Source: Terriglobia bacterium (GTDB lineage: Bacteria > Acidobacteriota > Terriglobia > Bryobacterales > Bryobacteraceae). Taken from it: 64,000 nt of DNA. This document shows, piece by piece, positions 18,231 to 27,355 of this stretch. Where the stretch lies: contig JAIQFI010000025.1 of the NCBI GenBank assembly GCA_020073345.1, forward strand, positions 24,121 through 88,120, in the 5' to 3' direction. Position 1 is the stretch's first letter. Each line of letters opens with the position of its first letter. The position numbers and the translations under genes are program-made. The notes beneath the pieces are model-generated. The model saw nothing but the letters and a program-made list of their open reading frames with translations. It was not told where the DNA came from and did no database searches.

Positions 18231-19616
18231 ATGCGCGCTGCAAATCGCTGGCTCATTCCCGTGATCATGGCGGGCGGCCTGTTCGGCCAACAGCCTACCA
18301 ATTGGACTGCGGGAGAAGACCATCAAAACATGATGGATCAGCTCGGCATCAAGGCGCTTCGGCCGGGCCCCAGCGGGAACGAGTCCGCGCCCAATCATGC
18401 GAATTACGACGAAGCCACGGCCAACCCGTTTCCAGTCCTGCCGGACGCTCTGACCTTGAAGAACGGAAAAAAGGTCACCACGCCCGCGATGTGGTGGAAT
18501 CAGCGCCGTCCCGAAATTGTCGAGGATTTCGAGCGCGAGGTGCTGGGCCGTGTTCCTAAGAACGTGCCCAAAGTGACTTGGACGGTCACCAACACCGTGA
18601 CTGCGATGATCGGCTCCCGCCCGGTTATCGGGAAACAGCTAGTCGGCCATGTGGACAATTCGTCGTACCCGCTGATCAGCGTCGAGATTCAGATGACCTT
18701 GGTCACGCCGGCCGACGCCACAGGGCCGGTCCCCGTAATGATGATGTTCGGCGGCGGGGGGCTCCCGGGAGTTGCTCCAGCCAACGGAAAAGCTCCGCCG
18801 GCCCCAGCCCCCGGCGCCGATCCACCTGCCACGCAGCAATTGATCGCCCACGGTTGGGGCTATGCATCCATCAACCCCGGTAGCATCCAGGCGGACAACG
18901 GCGCGGGACTGACGAAGGCAATCGTCGGTCTGGTCAACAAGGGCCAGCCTCGCAAGCCTGATGACTGGGGCTCTTTGCGAGCGTGGGCCTGGGGCGCGGC
19001 TCGCGGACTGGATTATCTCGAGGCCGATAAAGCCGTGGACGCGAAGAAAGTGGGGATCGAAGGTGTGTCGCGTTATGGGAAGGCTGCCCTGGTGACGATG
19101 GCTTTCGACACGCGTTTTGCTGTAGTTCTGGTCGGCTCTTCAGGCGAAGGCGGAGCCAAGCTGCATCGCCGCAATTGGGGAGAAGCGGTGGAGAATCTGA
19201 CAGGATCGGGCGAATACCACTGGATGGCCGGCACCTTCATGAAGTACGGCGCCGCGGAAGCAACTTTTGGCAGCAAGAACGCCGGCGATTTGCCTGTGGA
19301 TGCCCATGAGCTGATCGCGCTTTGTGCGCCGCGTCCGACGTTTATTAGTTATGGCGTGCCCGAGAAGGGAGACGCAAAATGGCTCGACCACCAGGGCAGT
19401 TATATGGCTGCCGTCGCCGCTGGGCCGGTGTTCCGCTTGCTGGGCGCGAAGGATCTCGGCACTTCCGACGATTACAACAAGGAAAAAATGCCGGCGGTGA
19501 ACGTGAGCATGCTCGACGGCCAGCTTGCCTGGAGGCAGCATGACGGCGGCCATACCGATGGCCCCAATTGGAAGTACTTCATCCCGTGGGCGGACAAGTT
19601 CCTTAAACGTCCATGA
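18231..19616 (+). CDS. Glucuronoyl esterase, carbohydrate esterase family 15 (CE15)
   Basis: 461 residues with a signal peptide (MRAANRWLIPVIMAGGLFG). Catalytic landmarks: nucleophile motif IEGVSRYGKAAL (GCSRxGK in most members, here Val for Cys), glutamate in GSSGEGGAKLHRRN and histidine in HDGGHTDGPNW. ALCAPRPTFISYG is also typical. CE15 enzymes cut the ester between 4-O-methylglucuronate of xylan and lignin alcohols, so this is a direct lignin-carbohydrate link breaker. An extra Pro/Ala-rich loop lies around residues 185-200. Overlaps the following gene by 4 nt. Confidence 0.9.
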   Translation: MRAANRWLIPVIMAGGLFGQQPTNWTAGEDHQNMMDQLGIKALRPGPSGNESAPNHANYDEATANPFPVLPDALTLKNGKKVTTPAMWWNQRRPEIVEDFEREVLGRVPKNVPKVTWTVTNTVTAMIGSRPVIGKQLVGHVDNSSYPLISVEIQMTLVTPADATGPVPVMMMFGGGGLPGVAPANGKAPPAPAPGADPPATQQLIAHGWGYASINPGSIQADNGAGLTKAIVGLVNKGQPRKPDDWGSLRAWAWGAARGLDYLEADKAVDAKKVGIEGVSRYGKAALVTMAFDTRFAVVLVGSSGEGGAKLHRRNWGEAVENLTGSGEYHWMAGTFMKYGAAEATFGSKNAGDLPVDAHELIALCAPRPTFISYGVPEKGDAKWLDHQGSYMAAVAAGPVFRLLGAKDLGTSDDYNKEKMPAVNVSMLDGQLAWRQHDGGHTDGPNWKYFIPWADKFLKRP

Positions 19617-20395
19617 GAATGGCGGGAACGCCGGCGGTCCTGCTATGTGCGATCGGAGCCTTCGCGCAGGGCCCGGCGGATCAACCAGCCGCACGCACGG
19701 ACCAGAATTCTCTGACAGCGCACGCCCAGTTGTTGGAAAAAGCCAGGCAGGGACGCATCGACATCTACTTTGAGGGTGATTCGATTACACGGCGCTGGGG
19801 TGCGACCGACTACCCAGAGCTGCTTGCAAATTGGAACCAGAACTTCTTGGGCTGGAATGCGGCCGATTTCGGATGGGGTGCCGATAAGATAGAGAACATC
19901 CTGTGGCGCCTGACAAACGGGGAACTCGACGGCGTACATCCAAAGATTATCGTCCTGCTAGCCGGAACCAATAACGTCGGCAAGACCGTCCCGCGGGAGG
20001 GCGATGACGCGAAAGTAGCGGATGTCACCAAGGGTCTCAAGGCCGTCCTGGGCCTGCTGCGAGCGAAAGCTCCCAACGCCACGATCATCGCGACCGCGAT
20101 CTTTCCTCGCAACGACAATATGGCCGTGATGCCTACGATCGATAAGGTTAATCGCAACTTATCGAAGCTGGCAGATGGCAGGAAGATCCGCTATCTGAAT
20201 ATCAATGCCAGCCTCGTGGATCAAGACGGCAAGTTGTTCGATGGCATGATGAACGCCGACAAGCTCCATCCCGCGATTCCCGGTTATCAGGTCTGGGCGG
20301 ATGCCTTGAAGCCCATCTTTACGGAATTGCTCGGCCCCCCTGGAAAGCAGGACTATGCCCCGCCGCCCACAGGCGATCCGAGCGCGCGACGATAG
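19613..20395 (+). CDS. Secreted SGNH/GDSL-family esterase
   Basis: 260 residues overlapping the CE15 stop by 4 nt (ATGA). A short signal peptide (MRMAGTPAVLLCAIGAFA) leads into block I IYFEGDSITRRWG, the downstream VLLAGTNNVG (block III) and DKLHPAIPGYQVW with the catalytic Asp/His. Sequence resembles the PAF-acetylhydrolase-like SGNH group often found as acetyl-sugar esterases. Third member of the esterase operon starting at 16884, consistent with deacylation of plant hemicellulose. The C-terminus is Pro-rich. Confidence 0.88.
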   Translation: MRMAGTPAVLLCAIGAFAQGPADQPAARTDQNSLTAHAQLLEKARQGRIDIYFEGDSITRRWGATDYPELLANWNQNFLGWNAADFGWGADKIENILWRLTNGELDGVHPKIIVLLAGTNNVGKTVPREGDDAKVADVTKGLKAVLGLLRAKAPNATIIATAIFPRNDNMAVMPTIDKVNRNLSKLADGRKIRYLNINASLVDQDGKLFDGMMNADKLHPAIPGYQVWADALKPIFTELLGPPGKQDYAPPPTGDPSARR

Positions 20396-20511
20396 CGTTA
20401 TCAATGTCGTTGATGACCGTCATCATGCCGCATGCTCTCGTGCGGGTGCTAAACTAGCCCGTTTGGACCAGTTTGAAATGAATTTGGGATTCGGAGACTA
20501 ATCGACTGTTT

Positions 20512-21885
20512 ATGAGCGAGCAGAATTTAGAGACACTTTTGCAGAAGATCAGCCCGGTAAAGCTGTTAAGAAACTCGGCGATCGGCCCCTACGTGTATCC
20601 GGTGGTGGCGAGCGAGTACACGAACTGGCGGGATGAGCAGCGCGCGTGGCAGAAGACCTGCGTTCTGTTCAACCAGTCGTATCACATGACCGACATGTAT
20701 GTGGAAGGTCCCGATGCCCTGAAGCTGCTCTCCGACCTCGGCATCAACACGTTTAAGAACTTCGGTCCGAATAAAGCGAAACAGTTCGTCGCCTGCAATC
20801 CCGAAGGGTATGTCATCGGGGACGTCATTCTGTTCGGCCTGGAGCCGAACGTTTTCAACCTGGTGGGCCGTCCTTCGGTTCACAATTGGGTCCAGTACAA
20901 CTGCGAGACCGGCGGCTACAACGCCAAGGTTACGCGGGATGAAAGAGCGGCCGCCCAGAAGGGCCCCGTGGTGCGAAAGACCTACCGGTATCAGGTGCAG
21001 GGTCCGAACGCGTTGAAAGTGATGGAGAAGGTGCTCGGCGGCTCGGTACCGGAAGTCAAATTCTTTCAGATGGCGGTCTTCACCATCGCGGGAAAACCCG
21101 TTCGCGCTCTGCGTCACGGCATGGTCGGTCAGCCTGGATTCGAGCTGTTCGGCCCCGCAGCCGACGGGGATGCCGTGAAGGACGCGATCGTCGCAGCGGG
21201 CGAGGAATTCGGGTTGCGGTTGTGTGGCGCCCGGGCATATTCTTCGAACACCTTGGAATCCGGCTGGATCCCTTCGCCTCTGCCCGCCATTTATACCAGT
21301 CCGAAGCTGAAGGCCTTTCGTGAATGGCTGCCCGCCAACAGTTACGAAGGGATCGGTTCCCTGGGCGGGAGTTTCTACTCCGAGAATATCGAAGACTACT
21401 ACCTGACGCCCTACGATTTGGGTTATGGATCCATGGTGAAGTTCGACCATGACTTTGTCGGACGGGAAGCGCTCGAGAAGATTTCGAAGAGTCCCAGGCG
21501 CACCAAAGTCACTCTGGCGCTCAATTCGGCGGATGTGATGAAGGCGATGGGCACGATCTTCGATAAGGGTGATCGAGCCAAGTTCTTCGAATTTCCGTCG
21601 GCGGTGTATTCCACCTGGCCGTACGACAAGGTCACGAAGAACGGCAAGACGATCGGCGTCTCCACGTGGATTGGATACAGCTCCAATGAAGGCAAGATGC
21701 TGACACTCGCGATGCTGGAAAATGAGCACGCGCAGGCGGGCAATGAAGTGACGTTCACCTGGGGCCAGCAGCCGGGTACCGGCTCACGGGCCACGGTCGA
21801 AAGCCATGTCCCGGTGGATATCGGCGCCACAGTCGCTCCGGTGCCTTACGTGGAAGTCGCGCGCGAAGCCTATCGCTCGACGTAA
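20512..21885 (+). CDS. ligM: LigM/DesA-type tetrahydrofolate-dependent aromatic O-demethylase
   Basis: 457 residues, GcvT-fold aminomethyltransferase family. Segments LRNSAIGPYVYPVVASEY, HHMTD-like YHMTDMYVEGPDALKLLSD, NTLESGWIPSPLPAIYTS, REWLPANSYE and NIEDYYLTPYDLGYG are, from memory, those of LigM (vanillate/3-O-methylgallate O-demethylase) and DesA (syringate). Such enzymes move the methoxy methyl of lignin aromatics to tetrahydrofolate in the cytosol. No signal peptide, as expected. A LysR regulator and a ring-cleaving dioxygenase follow. Exact substrate (vanillate, syringate or other) cannot be told; a dimethylsulfoniopropionate demethylase is less likely. Confidence 0.85.
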   Translation: MSEQNLETLLQKISPVKLLRNSAIGPYVYPVVASEYTNWRDEQRAWQKTCVLFNQSYHMTDMYVEGPDALKLLSDLGINTFKNFGPNKAKQFVACNPEGYVIGDVILFGLEPNVFNLVGRPSVHNWVQYNCETGGYNAKVTRDERAAAQKGPVVRKTYRYQVQGPNALKVMEKVLGGSVPEVKFFQMAVFTIAGKPVRALRHGMVGQPGFELFGPAADGDAVKDAIVAAGEEFGLRLCGARAYSSNTLESGWIPSPLPAIYTSPKLKAFREWLPANSYEGIGSLGGSFYSENIEDYYLTPYDLGYGSMVKFDHDFVGREALEKISKSPRRTKVTLALNSADVMKAMGTIFDKGDRAKFFEFPSAVYSTWPYDKVTKNGKTIGVSTWIGYSSNEGKMLTLAMLENEHAQAGNEVTFTWGQQPGTGSRATVESHVPVDIGATVAPVPYVEVAREAYRST

Positions 21886-22229
21886 ACAGACGAGGGCCCA
21901 TCACACTTACTTCAGTTCGGGAGAGCCAGAAGGCTCCCCAGGTGATTGGCGCGGAATGGTGGGAACCCCGCGCCGTTCGCTCTAACTTCAGCTAAGACTG
22001 ATGGCTCCCATCAAGTGCGATGATAACGAGCTCTTGCTATGCATGCATTGTAGTCTCCTGAGCGGTAGCCTGCGGTCCAGGGAGGACCTCCACATTTCAG
22101 CGGCTTGCACGATGGAAGGGGCAGAACAGGCCGCACTCGTCGTTCATGGCCCCGGAGAATTGCATGCATTTGTGTGATATGCTTGCTCAAGACTTAGGGG
22201 GGTGCCCGGGATTCCGGGGCGCTTGCGAA
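21886..22229. other. Regulatory gap before the LysR gene
   Basis: About 340 bases with no supported gene. A hairpin with one mismatch (GGGAGAGCC / GGCTCCCC around 21919-21939) lies 35 nt after the ligM stop and could end transcription, though no T-run follows. No clear T-N11-A operator stands out. Composition is less GC-rich than the flanking genes. Confidence 0.35.
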
Positions 22230-23144
22230 GTGACCAACATCGACTTGAAGCTGCTGGCCGTCGTCACCGAATTGCACAAAACCAGAAGCGTGTCGCAAAC
22301 TGCTGAGAATCTGGATCTCAGCCAATCCGCGATCAGCATGAGCTTGGCGAAACTGCGCAAACACTTCAACGATCCTTTGTTCGTGCGCACGTCGTCTGGA
22401 ATGGATCCGACGCCCCACGCAGTCGAACTCATCGGTCTCTTAAAGAACGCTGAGGACATTCTGCAAACGGCCCTCGATCTGCACGTGGTTTTCGATCCTT
22501 TGATCTCGGACCGGCGATTCAATGTGTGCTCCACTGATATCGCGCAGGTCACTTTGATGCCGCGTCTTATGCACCGACTGAGAAGGATCGCGCCGAACGT
22601 GGGCATTGATCTAAGGAGGATCTCGGAAGTCACACCCAAGCTCCTCGAAACAGGTGAAGTGGATTTGGCGCTAGGATTCATTTTGCCGATGGGCGCCGGA
22701 TTCTGCCAGCAGAGACTCTTCAAAGAGAAGTTTGTCTGTGCCCTGCGGCGCGAGCACCCCAGGGTTGGAGACGTTCTGACGATCGAGGATTTCCAGAATG
22801 AAATCCACTTGGCGATCACCACGTGCGGAACCGGTCACGGCGTGGTAGAGAAGGTACTCCAGGCGAAGAACATACGGCGGAAGGTTGGTCTGGTTGTTCC
22901 CAGCTTCCTCGGTATCGCCTCCATCATCACGACACTGGACTACTTGACCATCCTTCCCGAGCAATTGGCGCGTCACCTGGCCGGTGGTGGAAATATCAAA
23001 GTGCTGCCACTTCCATTTAGCGTGCCAAGCTACTACATCATGCAGCACTGGCACGAACGGTACACAAATGACCCTGCTAGCAGATGGTTGCGATCCGTGA
23101 TGGCCGACCTGTTCTCCGTTCGTGATCCACATCATGTTATGTGA
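22230..23144 (+). CDS. LysR-family transcriptional regulator, NahR/NodD-like
   Basis: 304 residues from the GTG at 22230, which places the helix-turn-helix at the usual distance (TNIDLKLLAVV, RSVSQTAENLDLSQSAISMSLAKLR, DPLFVRTSSGMDPTPHA). An ATG at 22146 would add 28 odd residues with many cysteines. The effector domain follows (FNVCSTDIAQVTLMPRL..., VDLALGF). The 'DPLFVR..GM.PTP' signature marks the NahR/NodD branch, which commonly answers to aromatic compounds. Between the LigM-type gene and a ring-cleaving dioxygenase, it probably controls one or both. Confidence 0.85.
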   Translation: MTNIDLKLLAVVTELHKTRSVSQTAENLDLSQSAISMSLAKLRKHFNDPLFVRTSSGMDPTPHAVELIGLLKNAEDILQTALDLHVVFDPLISDRRFNVCSTDIAQVTLMPRLMHRLRRIAPNVGIDLRRISEVTPKLLETGEVDLALGFILPMGAGFCQQRLFKEKFVCALRREHPRVGDVLTIEDFQNEIHLAITTCGTGHGVVEKVLQAKNIRRKVGLVVPSFLGIASIITTLDYLTILPEQLARHLAGGGNIKVLPLPFSVPSYYIMQHWHERYTNDPASRWLRSVMADLFSVRDPHHVM

Positions 23145-23226
23145 TGATAACTATCAAGAGAATTGTATCGACGCGAGCGACAGCAGGCGATAACCTGAGG
23201 TACACTGCGCCTTTAAGGAGAACCCC

Positions 23227-24207
23227 ATGAATTACCCTCTTACCGGGTACCACCACATCACGGCTTGTGCCGGTGGCGCTCAGGAAGACGTCAATTTCTT
23301 TACTCAAGTCGTCGGTCTACGGATGGCCAAGCAGACCGTGCTGATGGACGGCTCGATTCCCATCTATCACTTGTACTATTCGAACGCGAACCTGGAGCCA
23401 GGCTCCGTGATGACGACGTTTCCGTATAGCCGGAAGCCGGGAAGACCTGGCTCGGGCCAAGTGTCCGCCACATCATTCACGGTTGCCAAGGGATCGTTGC
23501 CGTTCTGGAAAGAGCATCTCAAGCGTCACAAGGTGGATCACGACCCCATCGCCGAGCGGTTCGGCCAGTCCTTCATCCGCTTCCGCCACCCGTCCGGGCT
23601 GGGCGTAGAAGTCATTGAAGACCAAGCCGACCAACGGGAGGGCTGGAGTACTCCGGAAATCGCCAAGAGCGAGTCGGCCAGAGGGTTTCACGGAACAGTG
23701 CTTTCCGTCCGGGAAGTCGCGGAAACCGAGCGGTTTTTCGTGGACGCGCTGGGATTCCGGAAGACCGGCGTGGAAGGGCGGTATCATCGCTTCGAAACCG
23801 GAACGGGCGGAGCCAACAAGACCATTACTCTTCTGCAGGAGTCCGACCGCCCGGCGGGAAGCTGGACCTTCGGCGCGGGCACCTTCCATCACATCGCACT
23901 CTGGGGAGCCGATCAGAATGCGCTTGCCGAGCAAAAGGCGATCTATGAAGAGCTCGGCTACACGGATGCCTCCGAGATTAAGGACCGGTTCTACTTCTTT
24001 TCGATGTACTGCCGATGCCCGGGCGGGATTCTGGTCGAGAGCTGCTGCAATGCTCCGGGAAGTTTCGAGAAAGACGAAACCAAAGAGCAACTAGGCAGCA
24101 AACTTCACCTGCCTCCGTGGTTCGAGGATCGCCGTGCAGAAATCCTCAAGTCGCTCGAGCCCATTCGGGTTCCTGAAACTGCAATGGCCGCTGGAAAGAA
24201 GGCGTAG
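23227..24207 (+). CDS. Ring-cleaving dioxygenase of the VOC (glyoxalase/extradiol) superfamily, MhqO-like
   Basis: 326 residues with two tandem VOC modules, a good AAGGAG site and ATG at 23227. Metal-ligand candidates: His in TGYHHITA near the start, His in GTFHHIAL (about 222) and Glu in GGILVESCC (about 272). The order and the length near 320 match the hydroquinone-type MhqO/MhqE-like dioxygenases rather than classical catechol extradiol enzymes. It would open a dihydroxylated ring, a logical step after O-demethylation by the LigM-type enzyme upstream. Cytosolic. Confidence 0.85.
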   Translation: MNYPLTGYHHITACAGGAQEDVNFFTQVVGLRMAKQTVLMDGSIPIYHLYYSNANLEPGSVMTTFPYSRKPGRPGSGQVSATSFTVAKGSLPFWKEHLKRHKVDHDPIAERFGQSFIRFRHPSGLGVEVIEDQADQREGWSTPEIAKSESARGFHGTVLSVREVAETERFFVDALGFRKTGVEGRYHRFETGTGGANKTITLLQESDRPAGSWTFGAGTFHHIALWGADQNALAEQKAIYEELGYTDASEIKDRFYFFSMYCRCPGGILVESCCNAPGSFEKDETKEQLGSKLHLPPWFEDRRAEILKSLEPIRVPETAMAAGKKA

Positions 24208-24238
24208 ATGACGTCGCCATTCCCGAGTTCTTACCAGA

Positions 24239-24340
24239 GGGCTCGACCGTGGTTAGAGCCCCAAAGAGACCCAGCGAACCGGGCCATGCGCTTGCAACCC
24301 GATGCGCTGGGATCTCCCAACTCTGAGGGGGCCCAGAGTC
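24239..24340. terminator. Two possible hairpins after the dioxygenase gene
   Basis: GGGCTC/GAGCCC (24239-24261) and ACTCTG/CAGAGT around a G/C core (24321-24340) lie between the dioxygenase stop and the GntR gene. Either could be a factor-independent or attenuating stem, but neither has a U-tract. Confidence 0.3.
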
Positions 24341-24436
24341 ATAAGGTTTAGGCAGTATAGCCTTGGCCCGGCGAATAGTCGATGGAGTGGCGCTGATACT
24401 GGGAATTACGTTTGTTGATAAGCATTGGGCGATACA

Positions 24437-25237
24437 ATGAAGGCTCTGCCCCGAAGAAAAGTTACGTCCATTGCCCCGCCGGCTTCTGCCTCCGATGCTC
24501 CAAAGATTAAGGCGCGTGGCGGGTCTCAAACCGGTCGGGCGACGCTCGTCTTGCGAGAGATGTTGCTCGAAGGTCACTTTCAGCCGGGTGAGCGGATTCG
24601 GGAAGTCCCCCTCGCCGCGGAACTGGGTGTATCCCGCATTCCTCTTCGGCTGGTTCTGGAAAGGCTGGCGCATGAAGGTCTGCTGGAAGTCCGGTCAACC
24701 CGCGGGTTCGTAGTCCAGCGTTTCTCGACAGCAGACATCTACGATGCGATCGAGCTTCGCGGCCTGCTCGAGGGGATGGCGGCACGTTTGACCGCCGAGC
24801 GAGTGGAAAGCCCCGCCGACACGGCTAAGCTCCAAGGCATCCAAAGTGACTTAGTCCGACTGGTACAGCGCCGCAAGTTGACGCTCGAGTATCTGGAGCA
24901 ATACATGGAACTGAACGGGAAGTTCCATGCGGAGATCCTGCATCTCTCCAATTGCCGCATGCTGCAGCGCGCCATGGAACAAGTTTGTTCGCTGCCTTTC
25001 GCCTCGCCGAGCGCGTTCGTTAGGCGCCAGTACCTCGCCCCGGAGTCCTGGGAGCTATTCCGCCTTGCCATCGATCAACATGTGGGCATTCTGGAGGCGA
25101 TCACAAATCGCGAAGCCACTCGAGCCGAAACTCTGGCTCGCGAGCACGCACGGGTAGCACGCCGGAATTTGGAAAGTGCGTTGAAGAATGGAGAAATCGC
25201 TAAGTTTGTGCCTGGAATGAAGCTGATCAAGCTCTAG
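24437..25237 (+). CDS. GntR-family regulator, FadR/FCD subfamily
   Basis: 266 residues from the ATG at 24437. The winged helix lies at about residues 35-95 (LREMLLEGHFQPGERIREVPLAAELGVSRIPLRLVLERLAHEGLLEVRSTRGFVV in pieces). The C-terminal FCD helical bundle carries the metal-binding histidines (NGKFHAEIL, AIDQHVGILEAI, AREHARVARRNL). FCD regulators usually sense carboxylic or aromatic acids, consistent with the neighbouring aromatic genes, but no target can be assigned. The arginine at LVLERLAHEG replaces the more common EALRRL context. Confidence 0.85.
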   Translation: MKALPRRKVTSIAPPASASDAPKIKARGGSQTGRATLVLREMLLEGHFQPGERIREVPLAAELGVSRIPLRLVLERLAHEGLLEVRSTRGFVVQRFSTADIYDAIELRGLLEGMAARLTAERVESPADTAKLQGIQSDLVRLVQRRKLTLEYLEQYMELNGKFHAEILHLSNCRMLQRAMEQVCSLPFASPSAFVRRQYLAPESWELFRLAIDQHVGILEAITNREATRAETLAREHARVARRNLESALKNGEIAKFVPGMKLIKL

Positions 25238-25356
25238 TGACGCATGCACGAAGGTGACACGGCTTCTCATCAATAATGATGATGAACACTATCAGTTATT
25301 ATCCATCGCTCCCCCGATGCATCGGGGCTATCCTAAACAGAGGTTTGTCTGGATTC

Positions 25357-26160
25357 ATGTGCCTGAAAACAAGACTGCGAAAACCGATGATTGCGAAGAC
25401 GTTGGCGGTGGCCTTCCTGGCATCCAGCCTTGTTTCGGCCCAATCTAACACGGCTCCAGCGGCTCAGCCTCCGAAGCCCGCGGCCGCAAAGCCTGCTTGG
25501 CCGCCCGAGGGTCCCACGCCGCGAACCGCGGATGGCAAGCCGGATTTGTCGGGGAATTGGCAGCCCAACGCGATCCGCGAGAACGTCGACTTGGTCGGCG
25601 AGCTGGCTCGCCAGAAAATCGAGGTCCCCATGCTGCCGTGGGCGGCGGAACTTCATCAGAAGCGCAAGGACTCGCTGGCCAAGGACGATCCGGAAGCACG
25701 CTGCCTGCCGCCCGGCGTTCCTCGCATGAGCACCACGCCGTATCCCTGGACCATCGTGCAGACGCCTGCGCTGATCGTGATCGTGTACGAGGGCGGCGCG
25801 CATATCTGGCGAAAGATTTTCATGGACGGCCGGGGGCATGATCCCAAGGTCGAGTACACCTGGCTGGGAGATTCGATCGGACATTGGGAAGGTGACACTC
25901 TGGTGGTCGAAACCGTCGGGCAGAACGACATTACATGGCTGGATGAAGGCGGAACTCCCCACTCCACGGAGATGAAGGTCACGGAGCGCATCCGGCGCCC
26001 CGACTATGGGCATTTGGAAATTGAGCACACCATCGAGGATCCCAAGACCTTCTCAAAGCCCTGGACGTTCACCACTCACCCCAGCCTGCTGCGCGGCGAG
26101 TTGATCGAGTACATCTGCCAGGAAAACAACAAAGACGTCGAGCACTTGAAAGGGAAGTAG
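25357..26160 (+). CDS. Secreted protein of the 'PDLSGNW / GHWEGDTLVVET' family
   Basis: 267 residues from the ATG at 25357, which has AGAGG upstream and gives a basic-then-hydrophobic signal peptide (MCLKTRLRKPMIAKTLAVAF). ATGs at 25276 and 25387 are alternatives. Motifs in family order: GKPDLSGNWQPN, DDPEARCLPPGVPRM, HIWRKIFMDGRGHD, GHWEGDTLVVETVGQND, MKVTERIRR, TIEDPKTFSKPWTF and YICQENNKD. It is one of four paralogues in the window and the most compact. Function unknown. Confidence 0.75.
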   Translation: MCLKTRLRKPMIAKTLAVAFLASSLVSAQSNTAPAAQPPKPAAAKPAWPPEGPTPRTADGKPDLSGNWQPNAIRENVDLVGELARQKIEVPMLPWAAELHQKRKDSLAKDDPEARCLPPGVPRMSTTPYPWTIVQTPALIVIVYEGGAHIWRKIFMDGRGHDPKVEYTWLGDSIGHWEGDTLVVETVGQNDITWLDEGGTPHSTEMKVTERIRRPDYGHLEIEHTIEDPKTFSKPWTFTTHPSLLRGELIEYICQENNKDVEHLKGK

Positions 26161-26193
26161 CAGGTTACCCGTCGATGGTCTACCTTGCGACCA

Positions 26194-26490
26194 TTACAGC
26201 TCAGATAGCTCCTTGAATTGTCCGTTGCTATCGCCGAGCTTCTCCGCTGGCACGCCAAGCTTATTCAGTAGTGTCAGCTGAAGGTTCGTAAGCGGCGTGT
26301 GTTCCGGATAGATGAGGTGGCGACCGCCCTTCAGCGTCCCGGAGCCGCCGCCCACCACGAACGTCGGCAGCGGGCCGTGCGTGTGCCGGTCGCTGTTACT
26401 GATACCGGATCCAAACAGCAGGATGACGTGATCCAACAGCGAGCCATCGTCGCCGACCGCGGAGTTCTCTTCGTAAATCGAAATAAGCTA
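26194..26490 (-). pseudogene. C-terminal fragment of a DUF1552 gene
   Basis: The last about 80 codons (LLDHVILLFGSGISNSDRHTHG ... NGQFKELSEL) are almost identical to the C-terminus of the complete gene at 27356-28699. Upstream, a few more residues (EENSAVGDDG) remain before a stop at about 26490, and there is no N-terminal part. Differences from the intact copy fall mostly at third codon positions, so the fragment diverged while still translated or derives from a paralogue. It is probably non-functional. Confidence 0.75.
26197..26455. repeat. Direct repeat, copy 1 (DUF1552 3' end)
   Basis: About 260 bp closely similar to 27359-27617, in the same orientation. The HEAT-repeat gene at 26523-27338 lies between the copies. 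Confidence 0.8.
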
Positions 26491-26522
26491 AAGTATCCAG
26501 ACCGACAGCCGAAGTGAAATCA

Positions 26523-27338
26523 ATGCGATCTATTCTGTGGCTCTGCATAGCGATCGTTGCGATTCCTATAGCGGATTTTGCGCAACAATCGGAGCCGCTG
26601 GATAGTCGGGTGACAGCGGTGCTTGCTCGCATGGCAAGTTCAGATCGGGGTACGCGAAACTCAGCCTTCGACGACCTCGTTGGCGTGATCACCGAGGGCC
26701 AACAACTGGGCTTCGATCCGGAATACTCAAGCTTGCTGGCTGCCTTTTTGGCCCGTAATCCCGAGCAGGCCGATCGAGTCAAGCTTGGCCTCATCAATTT
26801 GCTCAAGGCCGATAACGTTGACACAACTTTGCCTGCAGGATATACGGCTGAAGACAACTCCGAGCACTATGCAGCGGCCATAGATCTTGTTTCGTCCTTG
26901 AATGATGATCGCGCGATCCCCGCCCTGGTCGGCGCTTTGGGAACTGGCGGCATGGCAACCGGAGGCGTGATCAAGTACGGAGAGAAAGCCCTCGGACCCG
27001 TGCTGAGCGCATTGAACAATCCAAATCTCTTAGTGCGATCGGCTGCCGTCGGCACGGCGGTCACCATTCTGCGAATCAAGAACGATGTAGCCTCTCAGGA
27101 CCAAATATTGGGTCTGATTCGCACGGCAATTCATGACAGAGAGTTTCTAATCCGCAGCGCTGCACTCTATCAAATCGATAACCTTACAGATCAGAAGGAG
27201 TTTGCACCGGCGCTTCAGGAGTTCGTGCCGGCGCTTGAAGAGATGGCGCAGCGTGATCCTTTCGTATTGCAGCGTGAGACCCGTTATCCGCTGAGAGATC
27301 GGGCCAAGAAGTTACTAGATAAGATCACGAATCACTAG
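26523..27338 (+). CDS. Secreted HEAT-repeat-like protein
   Basis: 271 residues from the ATG at 26523 (a GTG at 26514 is possible) with a signal peptide (MRSILWLCIAIVAIPIADFA). The body is all-helical with HEAT/Armadillo-like repeats such as DDRAIPALVGALGTGG, KALGPVLSALNNPNLLVRSAAVG and RDPFVLQRETRYPLRDRAKKLL. Likely a binding scaffold in the periplasm; partner unknown. It is on the opposite strand to the DUF1552 operon and lies between two direct repeats made of DUF1552 sequence, suggesting that it arrived or was trapped during a duplication. Confidence 0.7.
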   Translation: MRSILWLCIAIVAIPIADFAQQSEPLDSRVTAVLARMASSDRGTRNSAFDDLVGVITEGQQLGFDPEYSSLLAAFLARNPEQADRVKLGLINLLKADNVDTTLPAGYTAEDNSEHYAAAIDLVSSLNDDRAIPALVGALGTGGMATGGVIKYGEKALGPVLSALNNPNLLVRSAAVGTAVTILRIKNDVASQDQILGLIRTAIHDREFLIRSAALYQIDNLTDQKEFAPALQEFVPALEEMAQRDPFVLQRETRYPLRDRAKKLLDKITNH

Positions 27339-27355
27339 CTGTCGCAAAGATCGCG

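Noticed and set aside
17268..18398. 376-codon antisense frame across the SGNH esterase
   Set aside because: Overlaps clear catalytic motifs on the other strand.
20566..21729. 387-codon open frame antisense to the LigM-type gene
   Set aside because: Shadow of a strongly supported gene; no ribosome site and basic low-similarity composition.
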